From Chromatiales bacterium (lineage in GTDB: Bacteria; Pseudomonadota; Gammaproteobacteria; Chromatiales; Chromatiaceae), in contig JANTHJ010000017.1 in assembly GCA_024762475.1 (NCBI GenBank), positions 1 through 41,493 of the forward strand: a DNA stretch of 41,493 bases, in the 5' to 3' direction. The notes beneath the pieces are model-generated. The model was not told where the DNA came from. It did not search any database and was given only the letters and a program-made list of their open reading frames with translations. Positions 24,113 through 32,414 of the stretch are shown here, one piece after another. Made by a program: the position numbers and the translations under genes. Within the stretch, counting starts at the first letter, position 1, and every line of letters starts with the position of its first letter.

Positions 24113-26155
24113 ATGAGCTGTTTTCGTCCGGAGGAATGGCAGTATGCGGCGAGCGAGCGCCTGCAGGCCCTGCTGTCGGCGGCCAAGCTGCGCGAGCTGG
24201 CCGGCAATCTCGAGCGCGCGTTGCGGGCGGATCGCAGGGCCGAAGCGGGCCAGGACCGGCCCTCGCACGTGAGCGAGCTGGCCGACGCCCTGCTGGTGGC
24301 GCGCGACGCCGACCTGTTCGCCGATGCCCAGATGCGGCGCGCGGTGGCCGCCGCCATCCGGCGCAAGGAGGGTCACCGGATCGAGAACCCGGCGCGCTGG
24401 GTGGCCGGGGCCTCGGCAGCGCATCGTTTCGTGCACGCCTGCGGCTTTCCCCCCGAGCTGGCCGGCAGCCGGGCGCGCGGCCGGCCAGACCCCCTGCAGA
24501 CCGTATTGCCCCCGGCGGCCTATCGGCGCCTCAAACCCTTCCAGCAGGAGGTGCGCGACCAGCTGCTGGAACGGCTCGCCGCCGCCGCGCCGGACAATCG
24601 CGCCATGGTCTCGCTGCCCACCGGCTCGGGCAAGACCCGGGTGGCGGTGGAGAGCCTGCACTACTGGGCCCACCAGTTGCTCGATGACGGTGAGCAGGGG
24701 CGGGTGGTGCTGGTGTGGCTGGCGCACACCGAAGAGCTGTGCGAACAGGCGGTGGCCTCCTTCGAGGATGTCTGGCGTTCGCACCCGGCGGGCAATCAGC
24801 CGCTGCTGCTGGCCCGCTTCTGGGGCAACTTTCGGCAGGGCCTCGATCGCCAGGAGATGCACGACCGGCTCGAGAGTGAGGCGCCGATCCTGGTCCTGGT
24901 ATCGACCCCGCAGAGCTTTGTCGGCGAGTCGCTGGAGGGCTGGCCGAATCCCGCGGCCATCGTGATCGACGAGGCCCACCGCGCCGCAGCGCGCACCTAT
25001 CGCAGCATCATCGAACGCTATGGCGAACAGTCCGCCATCATCGGCCTGACTGCCACGCCCTACCGGCGCGAGTTCGATCGGCGCAATCCCCAGGCCGGTA
25101 CCGAGGAGCTGTACGACCTGTTCCGGCGACTGATCGTTGCTGCTTCGCTCGGCGACGAGGCGGGCGTGCGCCTGAAGCGCCTGCAGGATATGGGGGTCCT
25201 CTCGGTGCCGATCTCGCGCACCGTGCCGACCGGCATCACCCTCAAGGTGGGCGAACCGCCGCCCGGCGAGGGCCTGCAGCAGCAGCTGAGCTTCGACCAG
25301 GAACTGCAGCAGCAGGCGGACCAGACCCGCCGCCGGCGCATCGTGCTCGAAGAGCTGCTGCGCATCCTCGACGAGGAGCCGATGGCGCGGGTGCTCTATT
25401 TCGGCCCCAGTGTGCTGGATGCCGAGCTGGTCGCCTTCATGCTGCGCTTCAAGGGCAAGCGCGCGGCGGCGGTCAGTGGCACCACCCGCGCCGCCACCCG
25501 CCGCGCCATGATCGCCGACTTCAAGGCAGGGCGTCTCGACGTGCTGTGCAACTGCGAGGTACTGACCACCGGCTTCGATGCCCCCACCGTCAGCCATGTG
25601 GTGATGGGTCGACCGACCATCAGCCAGGTGCTGTACGAGCAGATGGTCGGCCGCGGTCTGCGCGGTCCCGAGTTCGGCGGCACCGGCTATTGCCATATCG
25701 TCGATTTCGAAGACCGTTATCGCGAGCGTCGGCCCATTCTCGGCTACGAGCAGTTCCGCCACGTGTGGATTCCTCTGGAGGAGGAACCCGAGCAGGAACT
25801 GACCTCGGTCGGCCTGCTGGTGCAGCTGGGCTCGGGCGATGTGAAGCGCTACTCGCGCAATGAGCAGCAGGTGGCGGCCTGCCGCAGCCGACCGGTGAGC
25901 CGGGCGCTGGAGGTGCCGGTGGTGGTCAGCCTGGAGGGCAGCGAGAAGGGGGTGCTGCAGGTCGCGGCCCGGAATCCGGACAAACACGAAAGTTACTACA
26001 GACGGCGTTACGTGCTCGATCGTGACCGACCGATCCTGCGTACCCGCCTGGATGTGCCCCAGGGCTGCGAACTGGTACTGCAGGCAACCACCGCCGACCC
26101 GCGTGGGCATATCGAGGTGCGGCGCTACGATCCCCGGTTGGGCGATCAGCTGTAG
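24113..26155 (+). CDS. SF2 DEAD/DEAH-box helicase family protein
   Basis: The 680-residue protein has a helical N-terminal domain (about 1-130), then a helicase core: motif I LPTGSGKTRVA, II IVIDEAHRAAA, III GLTATPYRRE, V LTTGFDAPTV and VI QMVGRGLRGPEFGG. A C-terminal domain of about 90 residues (from VPVVVSLEGSEKG) looks like all-beta and carries no motif I recognise. The core is like the RAD25/type III Res-like branch of SF2, and motif VI has the GRGLRG form of that group. No restriction, methyltransferase or defence partner lies beside it. Role is unknown: nucleic-acid unwinding or translocation in repair or defence. The upstream ribosome site is weak, so the exact start is uncertain. Confidence 0.78.
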   Translation: MSCFRPEEWQYAASERLQALLSAAKLRELAGNLERALRADRRAEAGQDRPSHVSELADALLVARDADLFADAQMRRAVAAAIRRKEGHRIENPARWVAGASAAHRFVHACGFPPELAGSRARGRPDPLQTVLPPAAYRRLKPFQQEVRDQLLERLAAAAPDNRAMVSLPTGSGKTRVAVESLHYWAHQLLDDGEQGRVVLVWLAHTEELCEQAVASFEDVWRSHPAGNQPLLLARFWGNFRQGLDRQEMHDRLESEAPILVLVSTPQSFVGESLEGWPNPAAIVIDEAHRAAARTYRSIIERYGEQSAIIGLTATPYRREFDRRNPQAGTEELYDLFRRLIVAASLGDEAGVRLKRLQDMGVLSVPISRTVPTGITLKVGEPPPGEGLQQQLSFDQELQQQADQTRRRRIVLEELLRILDEEPMARVLYFGPSVLDAELVAFMLRFKGKRAAAVSGTTRAATRRAMIADFKAGRLDVLCNCEVLTTGFDAPTVSHVVMGRPTISQVLYEQMVGRGLRGPEFGGTGYCHIVDFEDRYRERRPILGYEQFRHVWIPLEEEPEQELTSVGLLVQLGSGDVKRYSRNEQQVAACRSRPVSRALEVPVVVSLEGSEKGVLQVAARNPDKHESYYRRRYVLDRDRPILRTRLDVPQGCELVLQATTADPRGHIEVRRYDPRLGDQL

Positions 26156-26186
26156 CACTTTCCGCAGTCAGTGCCGTGGGGCTGCT

Positions 26187-26672
26187 ATGATCGAATCAGG
26201 ACTTTGGACAGGAAAGATGTCAGGCAGAGAATTTCTCTTTTCCATGCAGTGTCGCTACAAGGGCGATGAGAACGCCGTCGAGTCGTTGCAGGTGTTCCGC
26301 GACGAGGAAGGGGTGCGGCAGCCCTTCGAACTGCACCTGTTGACCCCCGGCTTCGACGTGTTCTGCTATGCCCTGCTGACCTGCCAGCATACCTATCTCC
26401 GCCTGAACTGTGCCGAGCGCGGTCTGCTGTTGGATTGCGTGCAGGGAGAGATGCATCTCTCGACCGACGAGGACTGGCTGTTGCAGCGCCAGTTTCTTTC
26501 CTTCTCCATGCGCCTGCGGACTGGTGAGCCGGAAGCCGACACGGTGGACTACCTGGTGGACCGCATGCAGCAGTGTCCGGTTTCCAGAAACCTCAGGCCG
26601 ATCGGGGACAACCAGGTCGTGCTGGCCTTCGTCGACACCTGTGGCCAGAGCGAAAAGATAAACACAAAATAG
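26187..26672 (+). CDS. OsmC-like family protein
   Basis: The product has up to 161 residues. It resembles OsmC/Ohr proteins, which reduce organic peroxides with a Cys pair. The central helix YALLTCQHTYLRL with ERGLLLDCVQGEM corresponds to the family's first redox Cys and following strand, and MQQCPVSRNL to the second Cys motif (CPV..(N/T)L). Sequence outside these motifs is divergent. Two starts are possible: ATG 26187 without a good ribosome site, or ATG 26217 just after AGGAAAG. The later one gives a more typical OsmC beginning. It lies 13 bases upstream of phoU. Confidence 0.6.
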   Translation: MIESGLWTGKMSGREFLFSMQCRYKGDENAVESLQVFRDEEGVRQPFELHLLTPGFDVFCYALLTCQHTYLRLNCAERGLLLDCVQGEMHLSTDEDWLLQRQFLSFSMRLRTGEPEADTVDYLVDRMQQCPVSRNLRPIGDNQVVLAFVDTCGQSEKINTK

Positions 26673-26685
26673 CGAGGTAGACCGA

Positions 26686-27342
26686 ATGGATGGCTCTCAT
26701 CTGGGACTGGCACGGGAGGAATCCCTGATCCAGAACAATCTCGACAAGATGCGCGAGTTGGCGACCGGCGAGCTCGAAGGGGCGCTTCTGGCCTTGCAGT
26801 CGCAGGACGTCTCCCAGGCCCAGGACGTGGTTGCGCGGGACACCGACCTGAACAATCTCTATCGTATCGTCGAACAGGAATGCCTGCGCGCGCTGGCCCT
26901 GCAGCAGCCGGTGGCCCGGGATCTGCGCGAGATCATTGGCAGTCTGCAGGTGGCAAGCGAACTGGAGCGCATCGGCGATCACGCCAAGGATATCGCGAAG
27001 ATCGTGATGGAGATGGACTCGAGCGACTTCTCCGGGCCCATGGAGAAGATCGCGCGCATGGGCGATCTGGTGCGCACCATGCTTGAGCAGGTGATGGAGG
27101 CAGTGCTGAACAAGGACGAGTCCCTGGCGCGCCTGGCGGCCGCCGAGGACAGCGAGGTGGACGAGCTGGACGAGGAGGCGGTCTCCGGCCTGATGATGCA
27201 GCTGATGAACGCGCCGGACCGCACCATGCACTCGACCCACCTGCTGTGGATCGCCTATCACCTGGAACGGATCGGCGACCGGGTGAAGAATATCGCCGAA
27301 CGGGTGGTGTTCATGGTCAGCGCCGAGTCGACCGAACTTTGA
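26686..27342 (+). CDS. phoU: PhoU-domain phosphate-uptake regulator
   Basis: The 218-residue protein has two repeated three-helix PhoU units, each with an E/D-x3-D metal-binding motif: LERIGDHAKDIAK near residue 95 and LERIGDRVKNIAE near 195. PhoU proteins dampen phosphate transport and PhoR/PhoB signalling. Here the neighbour 21 bases downstream is a Na/Pi cotransporter, not the pst operon, so this copy probably regulates that transporter. A GAGGTAGACCG leader supplies a reasonable ribosome site. Confidence 0.9.
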   Translation: MDGSHLGLAREESLIQNNLDKMRELATGELEGALLALQSQDVSQAQDVVARDTDLNNLYRIVEQECLRALALQQPVARDLREIIGSLQVASELERIGDHAKDIAKIVMEMDSSDFSGPMEKIARMGDLVRTMLEQVMEAVLNKDESLARLAAAEDSEVDELDEEAVSGLMMQLMNAPDRTMHSTHLLWIAYHLERIGDRVKNIAERVVFMVSAESTEL

Positions 27343-27363
27343 CCCCGGCCTGAAGCCCAGCCC

Positions 27364-29172
27364 GTGCTGCGCAAGCTGCTGCTGCCTGTCATTCTGGCCA
27401 TCCTGGCCTATGGGCTGTGGCTGAGCCCGGAATTCAAGGAGATCAGTGCCGGGGTGGCGATCTTCCTGTTCGGCATGCTGTCGCTGGAAGAGGGCTTCAA
27501 GGCGTTCACTGGCGGGCGCCTGGAGGGGCTGCTGCGGCGTACCACCGACCGGTTGTGGAAGGCGCTGGGCTTCGGCGTGGTGACCACCACCCTGATGCAG
27601 TCCAGCTCGCTGGTTTCGGTCATCACCATCTCTTTTCTCAGCGCCGGCCTGCTCGGACTGGCCCAGGGTATCGGCATCATCTACGGCGCCAATCTGGGTA
27701 CCACAACGGGGGCCTGGTTGATCGCGGGACTCGGCCTGAAGGTCAAGATCGCCGAATATGCGATGCCGATGCTGGTTTTCGGGGTGATCCTGCTGTTGCA
27801 GCGCAGCAAGACCCTGCGCGGCATCGGTTACGTACTGGCCGGGCTCGGGTTCATCTTTCTCGGTATCCACTACATGAAGGAGGGCTTCGAGGCCTTTCGC
27901 TCGGCCATCGATCTGGCACAGTATGCCGTCCCCGGTATCCAGGGGGTGTTGATCTATACCCTGCTGGGCATCCTGGCGACGGTGATCATGCAGTCCAGCC
28001 ACGCGACCCTGGTGCTGACCCTGACCGCGTTGTCAGCGGGGCAGATCACCTATCTCAACGCCCTGGGGCTGGCGATCGGGGCCAATGTCGGCACCACCAT
28101 CACCGCGGTACTGGGTGCGATCGGCGCGAATGTAGACGGGCGACGGCTGGCGGCGGCGCATGTCCTGTTCAACGTGGTGACTGGCGCGGTGGCGATCCTG
28201 TTCATCCAGCCCTTCATGGCGGTGGTCGAGCATCTGGCGCGCTGGACCCATCTGCCGGCCGGCGACTTTACCCTGCGCCTGGCCCTGTTCCATACCCTGT
28301 TCAACCTGGTGGGGATTGTGCTGATGCTGCCCTTCACCGGGCGGATGGTCTGCTGGCTGGAACGGCTGTTTCGGGTACGGCGGCCGGCGGTGGTCCGCGC
28401 CCGCTACCTGCACGAGGCCGCGTTGGAGGTGCCGGACGCGGCGCTCGCGGCCCTGCGCAAGGAGGTGGTACACCTGTTCGAGCAGGCCTTCGGAATCCTC
28501 GCCCACGGACTGAATCTGCACCGCGAGACCATTATCTCGGACTTCGACCTGGACCATTTGGTGGAGGCCCCTCCGCGGCTGGGCGACTACGATATCGAGG
28601 CCCATTACGATCTGCGCCTGAAGCAGCTCTATGGCGACATCATCGATTTTGCCAGCCGCCTGCGCACCACCCTGCCCGAAAAGCGCGCCGACGAGCTGTA
28701 CCAGCTGCGCAACGCCGCACGGGGAATCGTGGAGGCGGTCAAGGATGTCAAACACATGCGCGGGAACCTGGTGCACTACACCAGCCACGAAAACCCCTAT
28801 ATCCGCGCCGAATACAATCGGCTGCGTGCCATGCTCGCGAAGGTGTTGCGGGAACTGCATCGCCTTTTGCTGGAAGAGGATGCCGATGTCACATTCCTGT
28901 CACTTGACCGGCTCAAGGTGGAGATACGCGAGATGGAGCGGGAGCAGGACGAGCGCCTCGAGCAACTCATCCGGGCCCGTCGCATCACCCCGCTGATGGC
29001 CACCTCGCTGATGAACGACGCCGGCTACGCCTTCGATGCCGCCAAGGCACTGATCAACGCAGGACAGACCCTGTACCGGGCAAGTGATCAGGCAGAGGAC
29101 GAGGCCGAAAGGTCTCTGCAGCTCGAAAAGGATGAGATCGACAGGCTGGCCGGCGGGGATCAAAGCTCATGA
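27364..29172 (+). CDS. Na/Pi cotransporter family protein with C-terminal PhoU-like domain
   Basis: The 602-residue inner-membrane protein belongs to the NptA/YjbB family. It has two inverted repeats with the family's QSS signature: TLMQSSSLVSV followed by GANLGTTTG, and IMQSSHATLVL followed by GANVGTTIT. About nine membrane helices fill residues 1-340. A cytoplasmic helical region (about 370-600) resembles PhoU and ends in a charged coiled coil. It moves phosphate with sodium; E. coli YjbB can export phosphate. The GTG start lacks a strong ribosome site but lies 21 bases after phoU, and the stop overlaps the next ATG by 4 bases. Confidence 0.9.
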   Translation: MLRKLLLPVILAILAYGLWLSPEFKEISAGVAIFLFGMLSLEEGFKAFTGGRLEGLLRRTTDRLWKALGFGVVTTTLMQSSSLVSVITISFLSAGLLGLAQGIGIIYGANLGTTTGAWLIAGLGLKVKIAEYAMPMLVFGVILLLQRSKTLRGIGYVLAGLGFIFLGIHYMKEGFEAFRSAIDLAQYAVPGIQGVLIYTLLGILATVIMQSSHATLVLTLTALSAGQITYLNALGLAIGANVGTTITAVLGAIGANVDGRRLAAAHVLFNVVTGAVAILFIQPFMAVVEHLARWTHLPAGDFTLRLALFHTLFNLVGIVLMLPFTGRMVCWLERLFRVRRPAVVRARYLHEAALEVPDAALAALRKEVVHLFEQAFGILAHGLNLHRETIISDFDLDHLVEAPPRLGDYDIEAHYDLRLKQLYGDIIDFASRLRTTLPEKRADELYQLRNAARGIVEAVKDVKHMRGNLVHYTSHENPYIRAEYNRLRAMLAKVLRELHRLLLEEDADVTFLSLDRLKVEIREMEREQDERLEQLIRARRITPLMATSLMNDAGYAFDAAKALINAGQTLYRASDQAEDEAERSLQLEKDEIDRLAGGDQSS

Positions 29173-29414
29173 GCAGGCTGGGTCACATGCTGGAAAAGAT
29201 CAGTCACCTGCTCGGGCGCAAGCCGCCCGAGCACGCCACCCGCAAGCAGCTGCACAAGCTGCTTAAGCGCCTCAAGCATCGCCAGCGGGAGTTGGAAAAG
29301 CGCTGTGAACATACCGATGATGCCCATGAGCGCAAGCGCCTGGAGCGCGAGATCAAGGTGATCCGCGAGCAGCGGCGCAAGGGGGTACACCTGTATCGGG
29401 AGCTGCGTAAATAG
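29169..29414 (+). CDS. Small basic coiled-coil protein, unknown function
   Basis: The 81-residue protein is very rich in Lys, Arg and Glu with no Pro after residue 20. Nearly all of it (about 22-80) is predicted by eye to be one continuous amphipathic helix (KLLKRLKHRQRELEKR, RKRLEREIKVIREQRRKG). It overlaps the transporter stop by 4 bases (ATGA), so it is translated with it. A structural or regulatory partner of the Na/Pi transporter or PhoU is possible from context; I recognise no family. Confidence 0.7.
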   Translation: MSRLGHMLEKISHLLGRKPPEHATRKQLHKLLKRLKHRQRELEKRCEHTDDAHERKRLEREIKVIREQRRKGVHLYRELRK

Positions 29415-29470
29415 CCACAGACCCGCGGCGAGGATTAACCCGAATATTCCACCCGGTCGCTGAGGCTATC

Positions 29471-29530
29471 CCCAGGGGTCGGAGTCGTCACCCGAGGGGC
29501 CGAAGTCTATCCTCAGGGGTCGGGAGTACC
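29471..29530. repeat. Imperfect 20-bp tandem repeat, three units
   Basis: Units at 29471, 29491 and 29511 share the core (C)AGGGGTCGGAGT with variants GAGGGGCCGAAGT and CAGGGGTCGGGAGT. The period is 20 bases. They lie in the 186-base gap between the converging coiled-coil gene and hrpB. No reading frame or known element accounts for them. Confidence 0.6.
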
Positions 29531-29542
29531 GACTCCGACCCC
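29516..29542. terminator. GC-rich hairpin between convergent genes
   Basis: GGGGTCGGGAGT (29516-29527) pairs with ACTCCGACCCC (29532-29542) with one bulged G and a four-base loop. It reuses the last tandem repeat unit as its left arm. It may act as a bidirectional transcription block; no T-tract is present. Confidence 0.4.
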
Positions 29543-29562
29543 GGATCCTGTGGCCTTCCTGC

Positions 29563-29588
29563 TGTGGGAGGGCCTTCAGGCCCGAAGA
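29563..29588 (+). repeat. REP hairpin (third copy in window)
   Basis: TGTGGGAGGGCCTTCAGGCC begins here. The stem GGGCC/GGCCC around TTCA is the same as in the minus-strand copy at 15798-15819, and the GTGGGAG lead is shared with 15846. A single, unpaired copy lies just past the hrpB stop. Confidence 0.65.
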
Positions 29589-29600
29589 TATTCCCCGCCA

Positions 29601-32120
29601 TTATCGAGATCGCCTTGTCCGGCCCAGTCGGGTCGCGGCGGCACTGGCCGGATCCTCGGGCCAGGCATGTTTGGGGTAGCGTCCCCGCATCTCCTTGCGT
29701 ACCTCCGGATAGGCCTCGCGCCAGAAGTTCGCCAGATCGCCGGTGATCTGCAGCGGGCGCATGGCCGGCGAGAGCAGGTGCAGCAGCAGCGGGATGCGCC
29801 CCTCGGCGATGCGCGGCGTTTCGGTCTGGCCCAGCATCTCTTGCAGTGGCACCCGCAGAATCGGCTCGCCGTCGGCAGGGTACTCGATGGGCCGGCGCGT
29901 GCCTGCGGGCGTATCGTAGTGCGAGGGTAACAGCCGGTCGACGGCCTGAACCCGCTGCCATCCCAGTTCGCCTTCTTGGGCCTCCATGACCGGCACCTGC
30001 CGAAGTTCGCGCAGGCTGGTGCAACCGCTCAACCAGGGCGAGAGCCATTCCTCGAGCGTCTCGACCAGCATCTCGTCCGACAGATCCGGCCAATCCTGCT
30101 CTGGAAGATGCTTGCGCAGCAGGCCGATGCGTCCCTGCAGCTGGCGCAGCGGTTTCGATTGGTCGAACAGGTCCAGGCCGCGTTCCCTGACCTGCTCGAA
30201 CAATAGCGGGATGGGGTCGTCCTGTGGAGTCAGGGTGTCGGGCTGTTCTTCCAATACCAGCGCACCGAGGCGGCGCACCCTGCGGGCCACCACGGCCTGG
30301 CGTTCCGGGTCCCAGCGCAGCTCGCGTGCCTGCTGGATCTGTTCGGCGAACAATGGGTCGAGGTCGCTCCTGTCGAGCGAGGAGGCCAGCCAGATCCGCC
30401 CCTCGCGCCGCCCGGCGTCGAGAGACGCAGCGACCAGCAGGTCCTGGCCGCGCAGGGCGTCCCGCTCGGGCAGGCAGGCGGCGCGGCCGTTGCGCAGCAG
30501 ATAGCAGTGGGCGCCGGGCCTGCGCGCCAGGGCCACACGGTCGGGGAAGGCGAGGGCCAGCAGCGTGCCGGGGCTTGCGGGCTGCACCGTGCGCGCGCTG
30601 GGTGCAGCATCCGTGGCGAGCCTGCGCAGCTGGTCCGCCACCTGGTCTATTCGTTGCAGGCCGTACCGGTCGAATCCCGGCGGTGCGCGACCGTCTCTGC
30701 GCCAGCGTGTCAGCGCCTCGAGGCGGGGCTCGATGTTGCAGGGCAATGGTTCGTCGCCGCGGCGTTGCATGGGGTCGCGCTCGCCCAGCAGGGCGGCGAT
30801 GTCGGCGGCCAGGCGGCGGGTATCGGGATCCAGTGCCGCAAGCAGCATGTGGGCCAGGCGTGGGTGGACCGGCAGGCGGCTCATGGCCCGGCCCGTTACG
30901 GTGATCCGGCCCTGGGTATCCAGCGCGTCGAGCTGAACGAGCAGTTCGCGTGCCTGCGCCCAATGGGCCTGCGGCGGAGGGGTGACCCAGGCCAGACCAT
31001 CGGGTTCGGTCACCCCCCAGTCGGCCAATGCCAGCACCAGCGGGGCCAGGTCGGCCTCCAGGATCTCGGGGCGGATTTCGTGATCGAGACGCCGCTGGCG
31101 CGTCTCGCTCCAGGCGCGGTAACACACACCCGGTCCCAGGCGCCCGGCCCGCCCGGCCCGCTGCAGGGCCGAGGCCTGCGAGATGAAGTCGGTGTGCAAA
31201 CGGGTCAGGCCGCTATTGGGATCGAAATGGGGCTTACGGCTCAGGCCGGAGTCGATCACCACGCCAATGCCCTCGATGGTCAGGCTGGTCTCGGCAATGT
31301 CGGTCGCGAGGATTACGCGACGGGCGCCGCCGGTGCTGCGGATGATGGCGTCCTGCCTTTCGGGAGGAACATCGCCATGCAGTGGTTGCACCTCGATGCC
31401 CCGACCGGCCAGGTCGCCCAGTGAGTCGGCCAGGCGGCGAATCTCGCCCTTTCCGGGGAGGAACACCAGCACATCCCCTGCATGCGCTTCGAGCGCTCGA
31501 TGTGCCAGTTGCTCGAGTACTCGTGGCAGCCGCCCGGCGGGCGGGTCGCTGGCCAGATATTGAATCTCCACCGGGTGGCTGCGGCCGGAGGCCTCCAGGC
31601 ACTGCGCGCCGATGACCTCCGCCAGTCCGCGAGCGTCCATCGAGGCCGACATGAGGAGCAGGCGCAGGTCTTCGCGCAGGCCGTCCGCCACGTCGCGGCA
31701 CAGCGCCAGCGAAAGATCGGCAGGCAGGCTGCGTTCGTGAAACTCGTCGAAGATCACCAGGCCCACATCGGCCAGCTCGGGGTCGGCCTGCAGGCGGCGC
31801 AGCAGCAGGCCCTCGGTCAGCACCTCGATACGTGTCCGGGGGCCGATTTTCCGGTCGAAGCGCACCTGATAGCCGACCGTCTTTCCCACCTCCTCACCCA
31901 GCAGCTGCGCCATACGGTGGGCGGCCATGCGCGCGGCGGGGCGGCGCGGCTCGAGCATCAGGATCTGGCGCCCGGCCAGCCAGTCTGAGGCCAACAGCGC
32001 CAAAGGCACCAGGGTGGTCTTGCCCGAGCCAGGCGGGGCGCCCAATACGAGGTGCCCGTCGCGCAGACTTCGGTCGATCTCCGGCAGGGCGGGCGTGATG
32101 GGAAGCGGGGGAAATGCCAT
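29601..32120 (-). CDS. hrpB: ATP-dependent helicase HrpB
   Basis: The 839-residue protein is a DEAH-box SF2 helicase of the HrpB family (E. coli about 809-820). Visible motifs are I GAPPGSGKTT, II DEFHERS (DEFH variant typical of HrpB), III SASMD, IV/V region ATDIAETSLTI and VI QRAGRAGRLGPG. A helicase-associated domain follows, then the HrpB-specific C-terminus with ITGDLANFW and EVRKEMRGRYPKHAWPEDP. Function in most bacteria is unclear; an RNA-related role is likely. The ATG at 32120 places MAFPPLPI before the conserved region LPEIDRSL; 16 extra codons to a TTG at 32168 run into the tRNA promoter and are unlikely. Confidence 0.93.
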   Translation of the reverse strand: MAFPPLPITPALPEIDRSLRDGHLVLGAPPGSGKTTLVPLALLASDWLAGRQILMLEPRRPAARMAAHRMAQLLGEEVGKTVGYQVRFDRKIGPRTRIEVLTEGLLLRRLQADPELADVGLVIFDEFHERSLPADLSLALCRDVADGLREDLRLLLMSASMDARGLAEVIGAQCLEASGRSHPVEIQYLASDPPAGRLPRVLEQLAHRALEAHAGDVLVFLPGKGEIRRLADSLGDLAGRGIEVQPLHGDVPPERQDAIIRSTGGARRVILATDIAETSLTIEGIGVVIDSGLSRKPHFDPNSGLTRLHTDFISQASALQRAGRAGRLGPGVCYRAWSETRQRRLDHEIRPEILEADLAPLVLALADWGVTEPDGLAWVTPPPQAHWAQARELLVQLDALDTQGRITVTGRAMSRLPVHPRLAHMLLAALDPDTRRLAADIAALLGERDPMQRRGDEPLPCNIEPRLEALTRWRRDGRAPPGFDRYGLQRIDQVADQLRRLATDAAPSARTVQPASPGTLLALAFPDRVALARRPGAHCYLLRNGRAACLPERDALRGQDLLVAASLDAGRREGRIWLASSLDRSDLDPLFAEQIQQARELRWDPERQAVVARRVRRLGALVLEEQPDTLTPQDDPIPLLFEQVRERGLDLFDQSKPLRQLQGRIGLLRKHLPEQDWPDLSDEMLVETLEEWLSPWLSGCTSLRELRQVPVMEAQEGELGWQRVQAVDRLLPSHYDTPAGTRRPIEYPADGEPILRVPLQEMLGQTETPRIAEGRIPLLLHLLSPAMRPLQITGDLANFWREAYPEVRKEMRGRYPKHAWPEDPASAAATRLGRTRRSR

Positions 32121-32162
32121 GCCGGCATGATTGGGAAACGAGTGCCCGATTACAAGCGCCAT

Positions 32163-32191
32163 TGGCAAGCGATCGTCACTTGCGGTAGCAT
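32163..32191 (+). promoter_or_regulatory. Promoter of tRNA-Val
   Basis: TTGGCA (32163-32168) and TAGCAT (32186-32191) are 17 bases apart, matching sigma-70 consensus at 5 of 6 and 4 of 6. The CGCCTCCC stretch after the -10 is a GC-rich discriminator as in stringently controlled stable-RNA promoters. The start point would fall about 8 bases before the tRNA. Confidence 0.6.
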
Positions 32192-32205
32192 TCGCCTCCC
32201 TCTAG

Positions 32206-32280
32206 GGGCGCGTAGCTCAGCGGGAGAGCACTGCCTTCACACGGCAGGGGTCACAGGTTCAATCCCTGTCGCGCCCACCA
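32206..32280 (+). tRNA. tRNA-Val (anticodon CAC)
   Basis: The 75-base sequence folds as a cloverleaf. Acceptor stem GGGCGCG pairs with CGCGCCC, D arm is GCTC..GAGC, anticodon stem CTGCC/GGCAG encloses the loop TTCACAC with anticodon CAC, and T arm ACAGG/CCTGT encloses TTCAATC. Discriminator A and CCA are encoded. It decodes GUG valine codons, the expected minor isoacceptor in a GC-rich genome. It is a single-gene transcript between its own promoter and terminator. No attachment-site duplication is seen. Confidence 0.97.
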
Positions 32281-32289
32281 ACAGCGAGA

Positions 32290-32325
32290 AATGGGGCCGA
32301 TGGTTCTCCGTCGGCCCCATTTTTT
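32290..32325 (+). terminator. Intrinsic terminator after tRNA-Val
   Basis: AATGGGGCCGATGG pairs with CCGTCGGCCCCATT around a TTCT loop (one T-G wobble) and is followed by TTTTT. The 14-bp stem and T-run are a textbook intrinsic terminator 10 bases after the tRNA CCA. Confidence 0.92.
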
Positions 32326-32414
32326 GTGCTGCGATGGATGGCGCTTTCCCCTGTTCTTCCATACGGTATTCCGACGAAAGGTATTCACCGCTGTGGCCTG
32401 GGTCGACTGCCGAT

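Noticed and set aside
24038-26158. 706-codon open frame antisense to the SF2 helicase
   Set aside because: The plus-strand frame carries all helicase motifs; the antisense frame has none and would overlap the DUF3096-like gene.
32206-32280. tRNA-Val as an integration site for a mobile element
   Set aside because: No integrase gene and no repeated 3' end of the tRNA were seen in the window; the flanks are ordinary conserved genes.
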